A stretch of 64,000 nt of DNA from Veillonella infantium (GTDB taxonomy: Bacteria > Bacillota > Negativicutes > Veillonellales > Veillonellaceae), in assembly GCF_002959895.1 (NCBI RefSeq), contig NZ_PPDD01000009.1, positions 62,001 to 126,000 of the forward strand, written 5' to 3'. The notes below the pieces were generated by a model. It had not been told where the DNA came from. It made no database searches and saw only the letters and a list, made by a program, of their open reading frames with translations. This document shows, in pieces, positions 26,601 through 35,726 of the stretch. The translations under genes were made by a program, and so were the position numbers. Numbering within the stretch: the stretch's first letter is position 1; every line of letters begins with the position of its first letter.

Positions 26601-27872
26601 ATGTTTATAGATAGAGCGCGTGTCTTTGTTAAGGCCGGTGATGGTGGGGACGGCATGTCTAGTTTCCGCCGTGAGAAATACGTGCCAAATGGCGGCCCTA
26701 GTGGCGGCGATGGTGGTAAAGGGGCAGACGTTATTTTTAAAGCGGATAAGAATATTAATACTCTTGTAGACTTTAGATATAAACGTCAGTTTAAGGCGCC
26801 TGCTGGTGGTAATGGGGAAAGCTCCAATAAGCATGGTCGCGGTTCTGAGCCACTTATTATCCCAGTTCCGTTGGGCACCGTAATTAAAGAAGAAGAAACG
26901 GGAAAAATTTTCTGTGATCTCGTTAATGATGGTGATACATTTGTTATTGCTAAAGGTGGTCGTGGAGGCCGTGGTAATGCACGTTTCCAAACAAGTGCTA
27001 ACCGTGCACCGACATTTGCAGAGAAAGGTGAACCAGGCGAAGAGTTTTGGTTACAATTAGAATTAAAAGTATTAGCAGATGTAGGTCTATTAGGCTATCC
27101 ATCTGTTGGTAAATCCAGTATATTGCGTAAAGTTTCTAAAGCTCAACCAGAGGTAGCGGCTTATCACTTTACTACATTGACACCTGTACTTGGGGTAGTA
27201 ACAATCTCTGGAGACCGCAGTTTTGTACTAGCTGATATTCCTGGCCTTATTGAAGGTGCTAGCGAAGGTGTTGGTCTCGGACATAACTTCTTGCGTCACG
27301 TAGAAAGGACTAATATTTTAATTCACGTCCTTGATGTATCTGGTATGGAAGGACGCGATCCAAAGATTGATTTTGATGCAATTAATGAAGAGCTTCGTAA
27401 ATATTCTGAAAAATTAGCCAATAAAAAACAGATTGTTGCACTCAATAAGATTGATATGGTCTTTGATGATACAACAATTCCTGATACAAAAAAATATTTT
27501 GAAGATAAAGGCTATGAAGTATTCCTTATCAATGCATTAAGTGGCGAAGGTTTACCAGAACTTATGGAACGAGCATACTACTATGTAGAAAACTTTGAGC
27601 CAGAACCAGAAGCAACTGATGATACAGTAGTATACGAAGCAAAACCAGATGTAGAATTTGTTATTACCCGTGGTGACGATGCTGCATTCTATATTACAGG
27701 TAAACGTATTGAACGTTTAGTAGCAATGACAAATTTAAGTGATGATCAATCTCTTCGAAGATTCCAACGCATTTGGCGCTTTATGGAGCTCGATGCTAAA
27801 TTAAAAGAAAAAGGTTGTAAAGACGGTGATGAAGTTGTGATTGGCGATCAACGCTTTACATTCCAAGAGTAG
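26601..27872 (+). CDS. obgE: GTPase ObgE (CgtA)
   Basis: Obg is an essential GTPase that binds the 50S subunit during assembly and links growth to (p)ppGpp. The 423 residues show the glycine-rich Obg fold (1 to about 158; VFVKAGDGGDGMSSFRREK, GGPSGGDGGKGADV), the G domain (GYPSVGKSSILRKV near residue 166, DIPGLIEGASEGVGLGH, LNKID) and the Obg C-terminal OCT domain (about 345-423; VEFVITRGDDAAFYITGKR). All three parts are of normal length. It precedes yhbY, another ribosome-assembly gene. Confidence 0.97.
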   Translation: MFIDRARVFVKAGDGGDGMSSFRREKYVPNGGPSGGDGGKGADVIFKADKNINTLVDFRYKRQFKAPAGGNGESSNKHGRGSEPLIIPVPLGTVIKEEETGKIFCDLVNDGDTFVIAKGGRGGRGNARFQTSANRAPTFAEKGEPGEEFWLQLELKVLADVGLLGYPSVGKSSILRKVSKAQPEVAAYHFTTLTPVLGVVTISGDRSFVLADIPGLIEGASEGVGLGHNFLRHVERTNILIHVLDVSGMEGRDPKIDFDAINEELRKYSEKLANKKQIVALNKIDMVFDDTTIPDTKKYFEDKGYEVFLINALSGEGLPELMERAYYYVENFEPEPEATDDTVVYEAKPDVEFVITRGDDAAFYITGKRIERLVAMTNLSDDQSLRRFQRIWRFMELDAKLKEKGCKDGDEVVIGDQRFTFQE

Positions 27873-27880
27873 GAGTAATA

Positions 27881-28162
27881 ATGACAGGAAAACAAAAACG
27901 GTATTTACGTTCTTTGGCAGCAACAATGCCACCAGTAGTTCAAATTGGTAAAAATGGTTTAGAAAATAGTGTTATTGATAGTGCTCGCGCAGCCTTAATG
28001 GCTCGTGAATTAATCAAGGTGAAATTACACAACAATAGCCCTGAAGATAAGACGATTTTCCAAGAGTTAGCCGATATGTTAGGTGCTGAATTAGTCCAAG
28101 TCATTGGTTTTAATGGTGTTTTATATAAAGCTAAAAAAGAACCTAAAATTATTCTACCTTAG
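27881..28162 (+). CDS. yhbY: YhbY-family RNA-binding protein (CRM domain)
   Basis: YhbY is a small CRM-domain protein associated with pre-50S particles. The 93 residues cover the family: MTGKQKRYLRSLAATMPPVV, the QIGKNGLENSV loop (GxxG-type RNA contact), ELIKVKLHNNS and VQVIGFNGVLYKAKK. It lies 8 bases after obgE, the usual pairing, and 70 bases before proB. Confidence 0.94.
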   Translation: MTGKQKRYLRSLAATMPPVVQIGKNGLENSVIDSARAALMARELIKVKLHNNSPEDKTIFQELADMLGAELVQVIGFNGVLYKAKKEPKIILP

Positions 28163-28231
28163 TAAATCGTCATATTACTAAATTTTATTAAAGTGGGAAG
28201 TTCATAACCTGTTGGCCTAGGAGGTTAATCT

Positions 28232-29353
28232 ATGCGAAGTGCTATCATCGACGCAAAAAGAATAGTAGTTAAAGTAGGCAGTAGTACGCTATGTTATGCT
28301 AATGGACATTTAAACTTAGAGCGCATAGAAAGATTAGTACGCCAATTATCAGATTTAGCTAATCAAGGTAAAGAGGTTATCCTTGTTTCTTCTGGTGCAA
28401 CGGGAGCTGGCCTTGCCCCTCTAGGATTTAAAGAAAAACCTAGAGACCTTGTTTTGAAACAAGCTGCTGCAGCAGTAGGACAAGGTATCCTCATCCATAT
28501 GTATGAGCGTATGTTTCGTGAATACGGTCGTACAGTAGGTCAAATTCTTTTAACAAAAGAAGATAGTACAGGCCGCCATAGTTATCTAAACTTGCGCAAT
28601 ACACTACATACGTTATTGCAACTCAATGTTATTCCTATTATCAATGAAAATGACGTAGTTGCTATTGAGGAATTTAAAATTGGTGATAATGATACTTTAT
28701 CTGCTACAGTTGCAGGCATTGTAGATGCTGATTTGCTTATCATCTTATCCGATATTGAAGGATTATATACAGCTAATCCAGCAACTCATCCTGATGCAAC
28801 ATTGATAGAAACAGTTTCTGAAATTACAGATGAAACGTATGCTATTGCAGGTGGTGCTGGTTCTAACATGGGTACTGGTGGTATGTATACTAAAATTAAA
28901 GCAGCTCACATGGCGACTAATTCTGGCGTACCTATGGTCATTACTTCTGGTGAAGTAGAGGACTCTGTGCGTCGCGTATGTAAGGGCGAAAATATTGGTA
29001 CCCTATTTGAAGCACATGATGCCGGCTTATCAGGAAAACATCACTGGCTTGCCTTTGGTAAACGATTAAAAGGAGCAATCACTATTGATGATGGTTGTGC
29101 TCGTGCTGTATTAGATAAAGGGGCTAGTATATTACCTGCTGGCATTGTTGATGTGGAAGGTACATTTGGACCTGGTGATACAATTTCTATTTATCATAAT
29201 GGAAAAGAAATTGGACGTGGCCTTATCAACTATAGCGTTGATGATATGAAGGCTATTAAAGGTCATAATACTAACGATATAGCTCACATTTTAGGTATTA
29301 ATACGACTTATGATGAAGCTATACATCGTAATAATCTAGTTTTATTACACTGA
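28232..29353 (+). CDS. proB: Glutamate 5-kinase
   Basis: ProB phosphorylates glutamate in the first step of proline synthesis. The 373 residues show the amino acid kinase domain (VVKVGSSTLCY near residue 11, VSSGATGAG, PIINENDVVA, FGDND-type segment KIGDNDTLSA, GTGGMYTKIKAA) and a C-terminal PUA domain (about 280-373; GAITIDDGCARAVLDKGASI, GLINYSVDDM). The full-length PUA form is the one usually feedback-inhibited by proline. AGGAGGT lies before the ATG. proA follows after 9 bases. Confidence 0.96.
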   Translation: MRSAIIDAKRIVVKVGSSTLCYANGHLNLERIERLVRQLSDLANQGKEVILVSSGATGAGLAPLGFKEKPRDLVLKQAAAAVGQGILIHMYERMFREYGRTVGQILLTKEDSTGRHSYLNLRNTLHTLLQLNVIPIINENDVVAIEEFKIGDNDTLSATVAGIVDADLLIILSDIEGLYTANPATHPDATLIETVSEITDETYAIAGGAGSNMGTGGMYTKIKAAHMATNSGVPMVITSGEVEDSVRRVCKGENIGTLFEAHDAGLSGKHHWLAFGKRLKGAITIDDGCARAVLDKGASILPAGIVDVEGTFGPGDTISIYHNGKEIGRGLINYSVDDMKAIKGHNTNDIAHILGINTTYDEAIHRNNLVLLH

Positions 29354-29362
29354 GGATACTAT

Positions 29363-30622
29363 ATGAACCAGTATGAAGAAATTTGTAAAGATATGGGGCT
29401 AAGAGCTAATGCAGCTGCTTTTGAATTGGCTCAACTTGATCAAGGTACGTTAGATGCTGCATTATTAGCAATCGCTGATGCTGTGGAAGCACAAACTGAT
29501 GAAATTATGGCCGCTAATAAGCAAGATTTAGATAAATCTGGTGACTATCATGTACCTCAAACCATGATTGATCGATTAACATTGACACCTAATCGAATTG
29601 CTCAAATGGCTGAAGGGGTTCGTCAAGTCGGAGCTCTTGAAAGCCCTGTGGGTTCTGTTATGGAAAGGATTACACGTCCTAATGGCTTAACTATAGAAAA
29701 AAGAGCAGTACCTTTTGGTGTTATTGGTATTATTTTTGAAGCTCGTCCAAATGTAACGATTGATGCTGGTGTTCTTTGCTTAAAAACAGGTAATGCTACG
29801 ATTTTACGTGGTGGCAAAGAAGCATTCCATACGAATCAAATCATCGTGTCTATCATGCGTAATACTCTAGAATCTTTGGGCATTAATGGGGATGCTATCC
29901 AATTGGTCGAGGTTCTTGATCGAGATATGGTTGGTGTACTGTTACAACAACGTAAATACATTGATGTCATTATTCCTCGTGGCGGGGCTGGACTCATCCG
30001 CCGTGTTGTAGAGGAAAGTAGTATTCCTGTTATTGAAACAGGTAGTGGTGTATGTCATACGTTTGTAGATGAATATGCTAATCTCGATATGGCATTAGAC
30101 ATTGCTATTAATGCTAAGGTGCAACGTCCATCGGTATGCAACGCTATGGAAACTTTGTTAGTTCATCAAGCAGTAGCTGCTGAATTTCTACCTCGCCTTG
30201 ATAAAGCATTGCAAGAATATGGCGTTCGCATTCATGGTGATGAAGCAGTAGCTCAATATATGAAAAATACAATTCCTTTAACAGAGACGTCCTTTAGCAC
30301 AGAATATAATGATATGGATTTAAATGTACGTATTGTTGATACTCTTGAGGAAGCAATCGATCATGTGAATTTATATTCTACACATCATTCAGAAGCTATA
30401 GTAACAGATGAACCAATGCGTGCAAAAGTATTTATGAACTTAGTAGATTGTTCTACAGTTTATCACAATGCATCAACTCGTTTTACTGATGGTTTTGAAT
30501 TTGGTTTTGGTGCGGAAATTGGTATTAGTACCCAGAAGCTTCACGCTCGTGGACCAATGGGGTTACAAGCTTTAACATCTTATAAATACTTTGTATTTGG
30601 AGAAGGCCAAGTGCGAAAGTGA
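29363..30622 (+). CDS. proA: Gamma-glutamyl phosphate reductase
   Basis: ProA reduces the ProB product to glutamate semialdehyde with NADPH, which cyclises toward proline. The 419 residues have the aldehyde dehydrogenase fold: PFGVIGIIFEARPNVTIDA, TGNATILRGGKEA, VIIPRGGAGLI and the catalytic Cys segment AKVQRPSVCNAMETLLVH near residue 256. The C-terminal TRFTDGFEFGFGAEIGIST completes the family pattern. Its stop overlaps a 49-codon ORF by four bases (GTGA). No proC is present nearby. Confidence 0.96.
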   Translation: MNQYEEICKDMGLRANAAAFELAQLDQGTLDAALLAIADAVEAQTDEIMAANKQDLDKSGDYHVPQTMIDRLTLTPNRIAQMAEGVRQVGALESPVGSVMERITRPNGLTIEKRAVPFGVIGIIFEARPNVTIDAGVLCLKTGNATILRGGKEAFHTNQIIVSIMRNTLESLGINGDAIQLVEVLDRDMVGVLLQQRKYIDVIIPRGGAGLIRRVVEESSIPVIETGSGVCHTFVDEYANLDMALDIAINAKVQRPSVCNAMETLLVHQAVAAEFLPRLDKALQEYGVRIHGDEAVAQYMKNTIPLTETSFSTEYNDMDLNVRIVDTLEEAIDHVNLYSTHHSEAIVTDEPMRAKVFMNLVDCSTVYHNASTRFTDGFEFGFGAEIGISTQKLHARGPMGLQALTSYKYFVFGEGQVRK

Positions 30623-30768
30623 AGACCATATATTACTTAATAAGAGCATACTACAGATATATTCAAACACCAAAAGGTCGATACGAATGGATATCCTATG
30701 GAAAGGCATTGCTCTTGTTTATCGTTATCTGTGTCATTGTCATTAAGGGTGTGGCATTATTATGGTAG
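30619..30768 (+). CDS. Small membrane protein candidate, 49 residues, between proA and nadD
   Basis: This is a short ORF I found by reading the gap. It starts at GTG overlapping the proA stop by four bases and ends seven bases into nadD, so it fills the 139-base gap exactly. The protein starts MKTIYYLIRAYYRYIQTP, has a Tyr- and Arg-rich basic N-terminal half, and ends in one hydrophobic segment (ALLLFIVICVIVIKGVALLW), so it would be an inner-membrane protein with a cytoplasmic N-terminus. An AGAAGG-like site lies 12 bases upstream, which is weak. No function is assigned. Coupled overlaps on both sides favour a real gene. Confidence 0.5.
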   Translation: MKTIYYLIRAYYRYIQTPKGRYEWISYGKALLLFIVICVIVIKGVALLW

Positions 30769-31376
30769 AGAAACGTCGTATAGGAATCATAGGTGGAACA
30801 TTTAATCCTATCCATTTAGGGCATTTAATGATTGCTGAGCTAGCTTGTGAAAGCTTTAACCTTGAAAAGGTTATTTTCGTACCAGCACGGATACCACCTC
30901 ATAAGCAACATGATGTAATAGATAGTCATCATCGATATGCTATGACTGCAGCTGCTGTATCAGATAATCCAAATTTTGAAATTTCTGATGTGGAGATGTG
31001 CCGAGAAGGTCCTTCGTATACGGTTGATACTATTCAACATTTTAAGGTAATATATGGAAAAAATGTTGAATTTTACTTTATAGCTGGTACAGATACGATT
31101 AGGGCGTTACCAACGTGGAAATTTATTGAGGAATTATTAGATGAGGTCCATTTTATTGGCGCTACTAGGCCCGATGGATCCAGTGCCATTGACGAAACAT
31201 TAGACATTTTAGGTCCTAAAGCACGAAAAAAAATACATCTTATGGAGGTTCCTGAGATGAAATTATCTGCTACATATTTACGAGAACGGCTACGTGCTGG
31301 AAAAACTGTTCGGTATATGTTGCCAAAATGTGTGGTGGAGTATATAGAAGAAAACCATATTTATGGGAAGGAATAG
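30762..31376 (+). CDS. nadD: Nicotinate-nucleotide adenylyltransferase
   Basis: NadD makes nicotinate adenine dinucleotide in NAD synthesis. The 204 residues show the nucleotidyltransferase signature RIGIIGGTFNPIHLGHL near residue 6, FVPARIPPHK, FIAGTDTIRALPTWK and the C-terminal LSATYLRERLRAGKTVRYML, equivalent to the ISSTxIR motif. AAGGGTG lies ten bases before the ATG. yqeK follows after three bases, the conserved nadD-yqeK-LCP-rsfS order. Confidence 0.95.
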   Translation: MVEKRRIGIIGGTFNPIHLGHLMIAELACESFNLEKVIFVPARIPPHKQHDVIDSHHRYAMTAAAVSDNPNFEISDVEMCREGPSYTVDTIQHFKVIYGKNVEFYFIAGTDTIRALPTWKFIEELLDEVHFIGATRPDGSSAIDETLDILGPKARKKIHLMEVPEMKLSATYLRERLRAGKTVRYMLPKCVVEYIEENHIYGKE

Positions 31377-31379
31377 AGG

Positions 31380-31949
31380 ATGTTATCATTTGATGAAATA
31401 CAACTTAGAGTGAGTCAATGGTTGAGCAAAAAACGATTTAAGCACACTCTTGGCGTTGTTGAATCGGCTACTCATTTAGCTAAGCTTTATGGTGTTGATG
31501 TTGAAAAGGCTAGATTAGCCGCATTACTACATGATTGCGCTAAAGAATTGACTTTACAGGATATGCAAGATCTTGTGAAAAGTGAATCTTATGATGCTGA
31601 TCAAGAATTATTAAGTAATGGCAATCTTTTACATGGCTTAGCTGGTATGATTCGAGCAAAAAAAGAGTTTTCTATATCTGATGATGAGGTTTTAGAAGCT
31701 ATTCGAGTTCATACGACTGGAAAGGTACATATGTCTAAGCTAGATAAGGTGATATTTTTAGCAGACTATATTGAGCCTAATCGAGATTTTCCCGGTGTGG
31801 ATGAGTTGCGTAACGTTTCAGAACTAGATTTAGATAAGGCTGTATTGCTTGGTTTTGACAATACTATTATTCATCTTATAGAGCAAAATTTATCGATTTA
31901 TCCGTTGACCATTCTTGGTCGTAATGATGTGTTACAATCTTGTAAATAA
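31380..31949 (+). CDS. yqeK: YqeK-family HD hydrolase (probable Ap4A hydrolase)
   Basis: YqeK proteins are HD-domain enzymes shown in Gram-positive species to split diadenosine tetraphosphate symmetrically to ADP. The 189 residues have an N-terminal His (KKRFKHTLGVVESA), the HD pair in AALLHDCAKELT, GNLLHGLAG, IRVHTTG and KVIFLADYIEPNRDFPGV, all typical of YqeK. It sits between nadD and the LCP gene. The activity is inferred from the family. Confidence 0.9.
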   Translation: MLSFDEIQLRVSQWLSKKRFKHTLGVVESATHLAKLYGVDVEKARLAALLHDCAKELTLQDMQDLVKSESYDADQELLSNGNLLHGLAGMIRAKKEFSISDDEVLEAIRVHTTGKVHMSKLDKVIFLADYIEPNRDFPGVDELRNVSELDLDKAVLLGFDNTIIHLIEQNLSIYPLTILGRNDVLQSCK

Positions 31950-31961
31950 TGGAGTTTATAT

Positions 31962-33083
31962 ATGGAAGAACGTGAACGAGCAAGAGCTCGCCGTCGCAGA
32001 AGAAGGCGTCAACAAAAGTCATCTGTTAAATGGCCTAGATTTATAGTAGCTGTTATTGTAGTACTTGCCTTACTTGGTGGTATAGGCTATGGTTTGTATA
32101 CTGGAGTATCTTATGTGTATAGAGCTATTACAGGTACTACTGAGATAACTGATACAGCTGTAGATAATGGAAATAAACAAGATGGTAATACTGTATCTGT
32201 AGAACAAAAAGGGTTAGATAAACCATTATACATTCTCGTTGTCGGTACTGATGATAATAATCCTAGTCAAAGTGATAGTTTATTTTTGTTATCCATTAAT
32301 TTAGATCAAAAAACAATGGATGTTATTGGCATTCCTAGTAATAGTAAAATTGATAATAGAGATCAGACAGATGCAAGTATGCTCAATAGCATCTATGAAA
32401 AAGGTGGTATTGATCTAACAAAGGCTGTCATTGAAGATATGTTCCATATTTCTATACCGTATTATGTTGTAGTTAATCAAAATGCTTTCAAAAAGACTAA
32501 CGATGTATTAGGGAATCAACAAATCTATGTAGAACAAAATATGGAACATGTGGATGCAGAGGGAAATAAAGATATTGATTTACAACGAGGATATCAAACA
32601 TTAGATAGTGATAAGGCTTTATCCTATTTACGGTATTCTGATCCAAAACACGATACATTTACACGTGTACAACGACAAGAAAGATTTTTGAAACTTTGGG
32701 TAGAAGAAGAGCATAATTCATTTTTCTTAACAAATGCATGGCATATTTGGAGAATTTGGGATCATTATGATAGTAATATTTCTACATTAGATGCCATTAA
32801 GCTTGTGTATAATGCTAGCAAAATTAATAAGGAAGAGATTCATTTCTATATTCTTCCTGGTGAAAAAGAGTTAGTTGGCGATATGACATATTGGAAGGTA
32901 AATCCAACGGAAGCACAACGATTAGTAGGCATTACGATGGGAAATCTACCAGCCAATGAAATGACACAATTTGTAACAGCTCCAACTAATAGCACAGCTA
33001 AGGTTGCACCTGAATCAGAACATAATGGCGGTACTATCACAAAGCCATCAGAACCGGGTGATGAGAGTACTAATAAACGTTAA
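31962..33083 (+). CDS. LytR-CpsA-Psr (LCP) family protein with degenerate active-site motifs
   Basis: LCP proteins transfer polymers from lipid carriers to peptidoglycan. The 373 residues start with a strongly basic tail (RERARARRRRRRRQQKS), one helix (FIVAVIVVLALLGGIGYGLY) and the LCP domain (about 85-290: ILVVGTDDNN, SDSLFLLSIN, TRVQRQERFLK), then a Pro/Thr/Ser-rich C-terminus. Several Arg residues that normally hold the pyrophosphate are missing. The usual RSD is QSD, the usual IPRDT is IPSNS, and the second Arg of the RxR pair is Ser (LRYSD). It may bind without transferring, or use altered substrates. The nadD-yqeK-LCP-rsfS context is normal. Confidence 0.85.
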   Translation: MEERERARARRRRRRRQQKSSVKWPRFIVAVIVVLALLGGIGYGLYTGVSYVYRAITGTTEITDTAVDNGNKQDGNTVSVEQKGLDKPLYILVVGTDDNNPSQSDSLFLLSINLDQKTMDVIGIPSNSKIDNRDQTDASMLNSIYEKGGIDLTKAVIEDMFHISIPYYVVVNQNAFKKTNDVLGNQQIYVEQNMEHVDAEGNKDIDLQRGYQTLDSDKALSYLRYSDPKHDTFTRVQRQERFLKLWVEEEHNSFFLTNAWHIWRIWDHYDSNISTLDAIKLVYNASKINKEEIHFYILPGEKELVGDMTYWKVNPTEAQRLVGITMGNLPANEMTQFVTAPTNSTAKVAPESEHNGGTITKPSEPGDESTNKR

Positions 33084-33095
33084 AAGGGGAATAGT

Positions 33096-33458
33096 ATGAA
33101 AAATAAAGAAGAAGTTAAACAAATCGTATTACAATTAGCACAAGCTGCTTTTGATAAAAAAGGCAGAGATATTGAAATTCTCGATTTAGAAGGTGTATCT
33201 ATGTTAGGGGATTACTTCCTAATTGCTAGTGCAAATAATATTAAGCAATCTCAGAGTATTGCTGATGAAATGGAAGATAAAGCAGCAGAATTGGGCATGA
33301 CAGTAAATCATAGAGAAGGTTATCGCGAAGGTGAATGGATTTTACTTGATTTTGGCGATATTATTTGTCATGTCTTTGGTGGTGATGAGCTGCGAGAATT
33401 CTACGGTTTAGAAGAATTATGGAATGATGCAGTTCGAGTTCCATTTGAAGGAGTATAG
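33096..33458 (+). CDS. rsfS: Ribosome silencing factor RsfS
   Basis: RsfS binds ribosomal protein uL14 and blocks subunit joining during starvation. The 120 residues match the family: QLAQAAFDKKGRDIEILDLE, GDYFLIASANNIKQSQSIAD, HREGYREGEWILLDFGDIICHVF and EFYGLEELWNDA. It lies 12 bases after the LCP gene and directly before the S1-domain gene. Confidence 0.95.
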   Translation: MKNKEEVKQIVLQLAQAAFDKKGRDIEILDLEGVSMLGDYFLIASANNIKQSQSIADEMEDKAAELGMTVNHREGYREGEWILLDFGDIICHVFGGDELREFYGLEELWNDAVRVPFEGV

Positions 33459-33459
33459 T

Positions 33460-34368
33460 ATGGCTACAGAATTGTTGGAAAATACAATTGCCACATTAAA
33501 AGTATTGCGTACTAGTGATCAAGGGGCTTTTCTAGATGGTCAAACTGGCAATACAAATGATGATATTTTGCTTCATAAGGATCAACAAACATCTCCTGTT
33601 GCTATTGGTGATGAAGTAGAGGTATTTTTATATCGCGATCCAAAGGGGCGTTTGACTGCTTCTATGCGTTTACCAGCGATGAAGGTAGGCCAAATTGGGT
33701 ATGTTGAAGTAATCAATACTACAAACTTCGGCTGTTTCGTAGAGGTTGGTACTGAGCGTGGTATCTTCATGCCTCACGCAGAGATGCGTGGTCGTCCTCA
33801 AGTGGGCGAAAAAGTTTGGGTTCGACTCTATACAGATAAATCTGGTCGTTTTGCGGTATCTATGGATGTTGATGACGAAATGCGTCGCGCATCTAAGGCT
33901 GCTACAGATGCTAAAGTAGGGCAAGTTGTTAAAGGCGCTATCTATAACTTGACTAGTGATGGGGCATTCTTCATCACTCCTGAACGATGGATTGCCTTTT
34001 TACATCGTTCTGAGATGACTAGAAAATTAAATGTAGGAGAAATGGTTGAAGGTCGAATTACTTTCAAACGTGAAGATGGTCGTGTCAACGTATCGATGCG
34101 TCCTACTAAGGAAAAGGCACTCATTTCTGATGGAGACATTATAATGGAGTACCTTCTTAATCGTGGAGGCAAAATGCCATATAGCGATGAATCTTCTGCG
34201 ATGTTGATTAAAGATAAATTTAATATCAGTAAAGCTGCCTTTAAGCGTGCTTTAGGGCATTTGATGAAAGAGAAGAAAATTGTTCAAGATGATGGTTGGA
34301 CATTGTTAACTGAAACAGGACGTCAATGGACACCTCCTGTTGGTAATGAATCACAAGAAGAGGAATAA
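33460..34368 (+). CDS. CvfB-family S1 RNA-binding protein
   Basis: The 302 residues contain three S1-like OB domains (about 8-65, 70-135 with VGQIGYVEVINTTNFGCFVEVG, and 145-210) and a C-terminal winged helix (about 220-285; YLLNRGGKMPYSDESSAM). This is the layout of CvfB, an RNA-binding regulator of virulence genes in staphylococci; its target here is unknown. ATG 33460 is chosen because GAAGGAG (33447-33453) lies six bases upstream; the upstream in-frame ATG would overlap rsfS. A trkA gene follows five bases later. Confidence 0.88.
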   Translation: MATELLENTIATLKVLRTSDQGAFLDGQTGNTNDDILLHKDQQTSPVAIGDEVEVFLYRDPKGRLTASMRLPAMKVGQIGYVEVINTTNFGCFVEVGTERGIFMPHAEMRGRPQVGEKVWVRLYTDKSGRFAVSMDVDDEMRRASKAATDAKVGQVVKGAIYNLTSDGAFFITPERWIAFLHRSEMTRKLNVGEMVEGRITFKREDGRVNVSMRPTKEKALISDGDIIMEYLLNRGGKMPYSDESSAMLIKDKFNISKAAFKRALGHLMKEKKIVQDDGWTLLTETGRQWTPPVGNESQEEE

Positions 34369-34373
34369 AGGCG

Positions 34374-35714
34374 ATGAAAATTGTCATTGTAGGTGCTGGT
34401 AAGGTTGGCTATTCCTTGGCACAACGATTGATACAAGATAATCATGATGTATATGTAATTGATCGTTCTCCAGAACGTATACAAAATCTTGAAAATACAC
34501 TAGATGTTAGCCTTGTTCAAGGAAATGGCAGTGATATACAATTGCTCAACGAAATCGGTATGGATGATGTAGGAATGTTTATTGCTGTTACCGATTCTGA
34601 TGAAGTAAATATGTTATCTTGTTCTGTAGCTAAAATTACAGGTGTTCCTACAACGATTGCTCGTGTGCGAGATAATACCGTAGCAGAACATATGGATGAT
34701 GAGATGCGTGCTAAATTAGGGGTCGATTTATTTATCAATCCTGAAATGGTTACGGCTCAAGAGCTTTTACAAATTCTAGAGACTCCATCAGCTATTGATG
34801 TAGAAGAATTTGGACAAGGTACTGTACGCCTTATGGAATTTAAGATTACAGATGATATTCCATTAATAGGTCAACCTTTAAAAGAAATTAAATTCCCTGA
34901 AGGTGTTTTACTAGTAGGGGTTTTACGTTATGGTGAAATGATTATTCCCCATGGTGAAAGTATTCTACAAGTTGATGACAGTGTATTCTTCTTAGGCTTA
35001 AAAGAGTCTGTTGAAGAAGTAGAAAATCTTTGGTTCCATAATCACAGTACATTTTATAAACGGGCTGTTATCATTGGGGCCGGTCTATTAGGTAGAAATC
35101 TAACAGTTCTTTTAGAACAAGCTGGATTCTCTGTTAAGGTTATTGAAAAAGATTTTAACCGCTGTGAAAAACTTGCTAATCTTGTAGATAAGTCTATGGT
35201 TATCAATGGAGATGCTACAGACTTTGACCTTTTAGAAGCAGAAGAAATTGCAGATAGTGATGTTATAATTGCTGTTACAGATGATGATAAGCTCAACTTG
35301 CTCGTTGCTCTTGTAGGCAAGCATATGGGCATACCAAAGACAGTTGTGCGCGTAGGTCGACCTGAATACATTATGCTTATGGAACAAGTGGGGATTGATG
35401 TGGTATTCTCGCCACGTTTATTTACAGCGAGTCAAATTTTACGTTTCGTGCGTAGTGGAGAAGGTGTTTTATCTATTTCGACCTTTGAAGGTGGAAAAGC
35501 GGAATCTATAGAGGTTGCCATTACAAGTGAATCACCTGTGGCTGGTAAACAATTAAAGGACATCCGTTTACCAGGGAAGGCGTTAGTTGGTGTAATTTTA
35601 CGTGGAGATGAAGCTATCGTACCACGTGGTAATACTGAAATCTTAGATGGAGATCATATTGTTCTATTTGCGTTACCTGAATCTGTAAGTAAATTACTTA
35701 AATATCTTACCTAG
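34374..35714 (+). CDS. trkA: Trk potassium uptake regulator TrkA
   Basis: TrkA is the cytoplasmic NAD(H)-binding gating ring of the Trk potassium channel. The 446 residues hold two tandem RCK units: a first Rossmann domain (MKIVIVGAGKVGYSLAQRL), a first RCK-C domain (about 140-215), a second Rossmann domain (RAVIIGAGLLGRNLTVLLE near residue 228) and a second RCK-C domain (about 370-446). Both nucleotide loops are intact. trkH follows after 12 bases, so both parts of the uptake system are encoded together. Confidence 0.96.
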   Translation: MKIVIVGAGKVGYSLAQRLIQDNHDVYVIDRSPERIQNLENTLDVSLVQGNGSDIQLLNEIGMDDVGMFIAVTDSDEVNMLSCSVAKITGVPTTIARVRDNTVAEHMDDEMRAKLGVDLFINPEMVTAQELLQILETPSAIDVEEFGQGTVRLMEFKITDDIPLIGQPLKEIKFPEGVLLVGVLRYGEMIIPHGESILQVDDSVFFLGLKESVEEVENLWFHNHSTFYKRAVIIGAGLLGRNLTVLLEQAGFSVKVIEKDFNRCEKLANLVDKSMVINGDATDFDLLEAEEIADSDVIIAVTDDDKLNLLVALVGKHMGIPKTVVRVGRPEYIMLMEQVGIDVVFSPRLFTASQILRFVRSGEGVLSISTFEGGKAESIEVAITSESPVAGKQLKDIRLPGKALVGVILRGDEAIVPRGNTEILDGDHIVLFALPESVSKLLKYLT

Positions 35715-35726
35715 TATGGAGGGACT

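Noticed and set aside
26547-26990. Minus-strand frame (147 codons) opposite obgE
   Set aside because: It is a shadow of the glycine-rich Obg domain, Thr- and Ile-rich, without a ribosome binding site.
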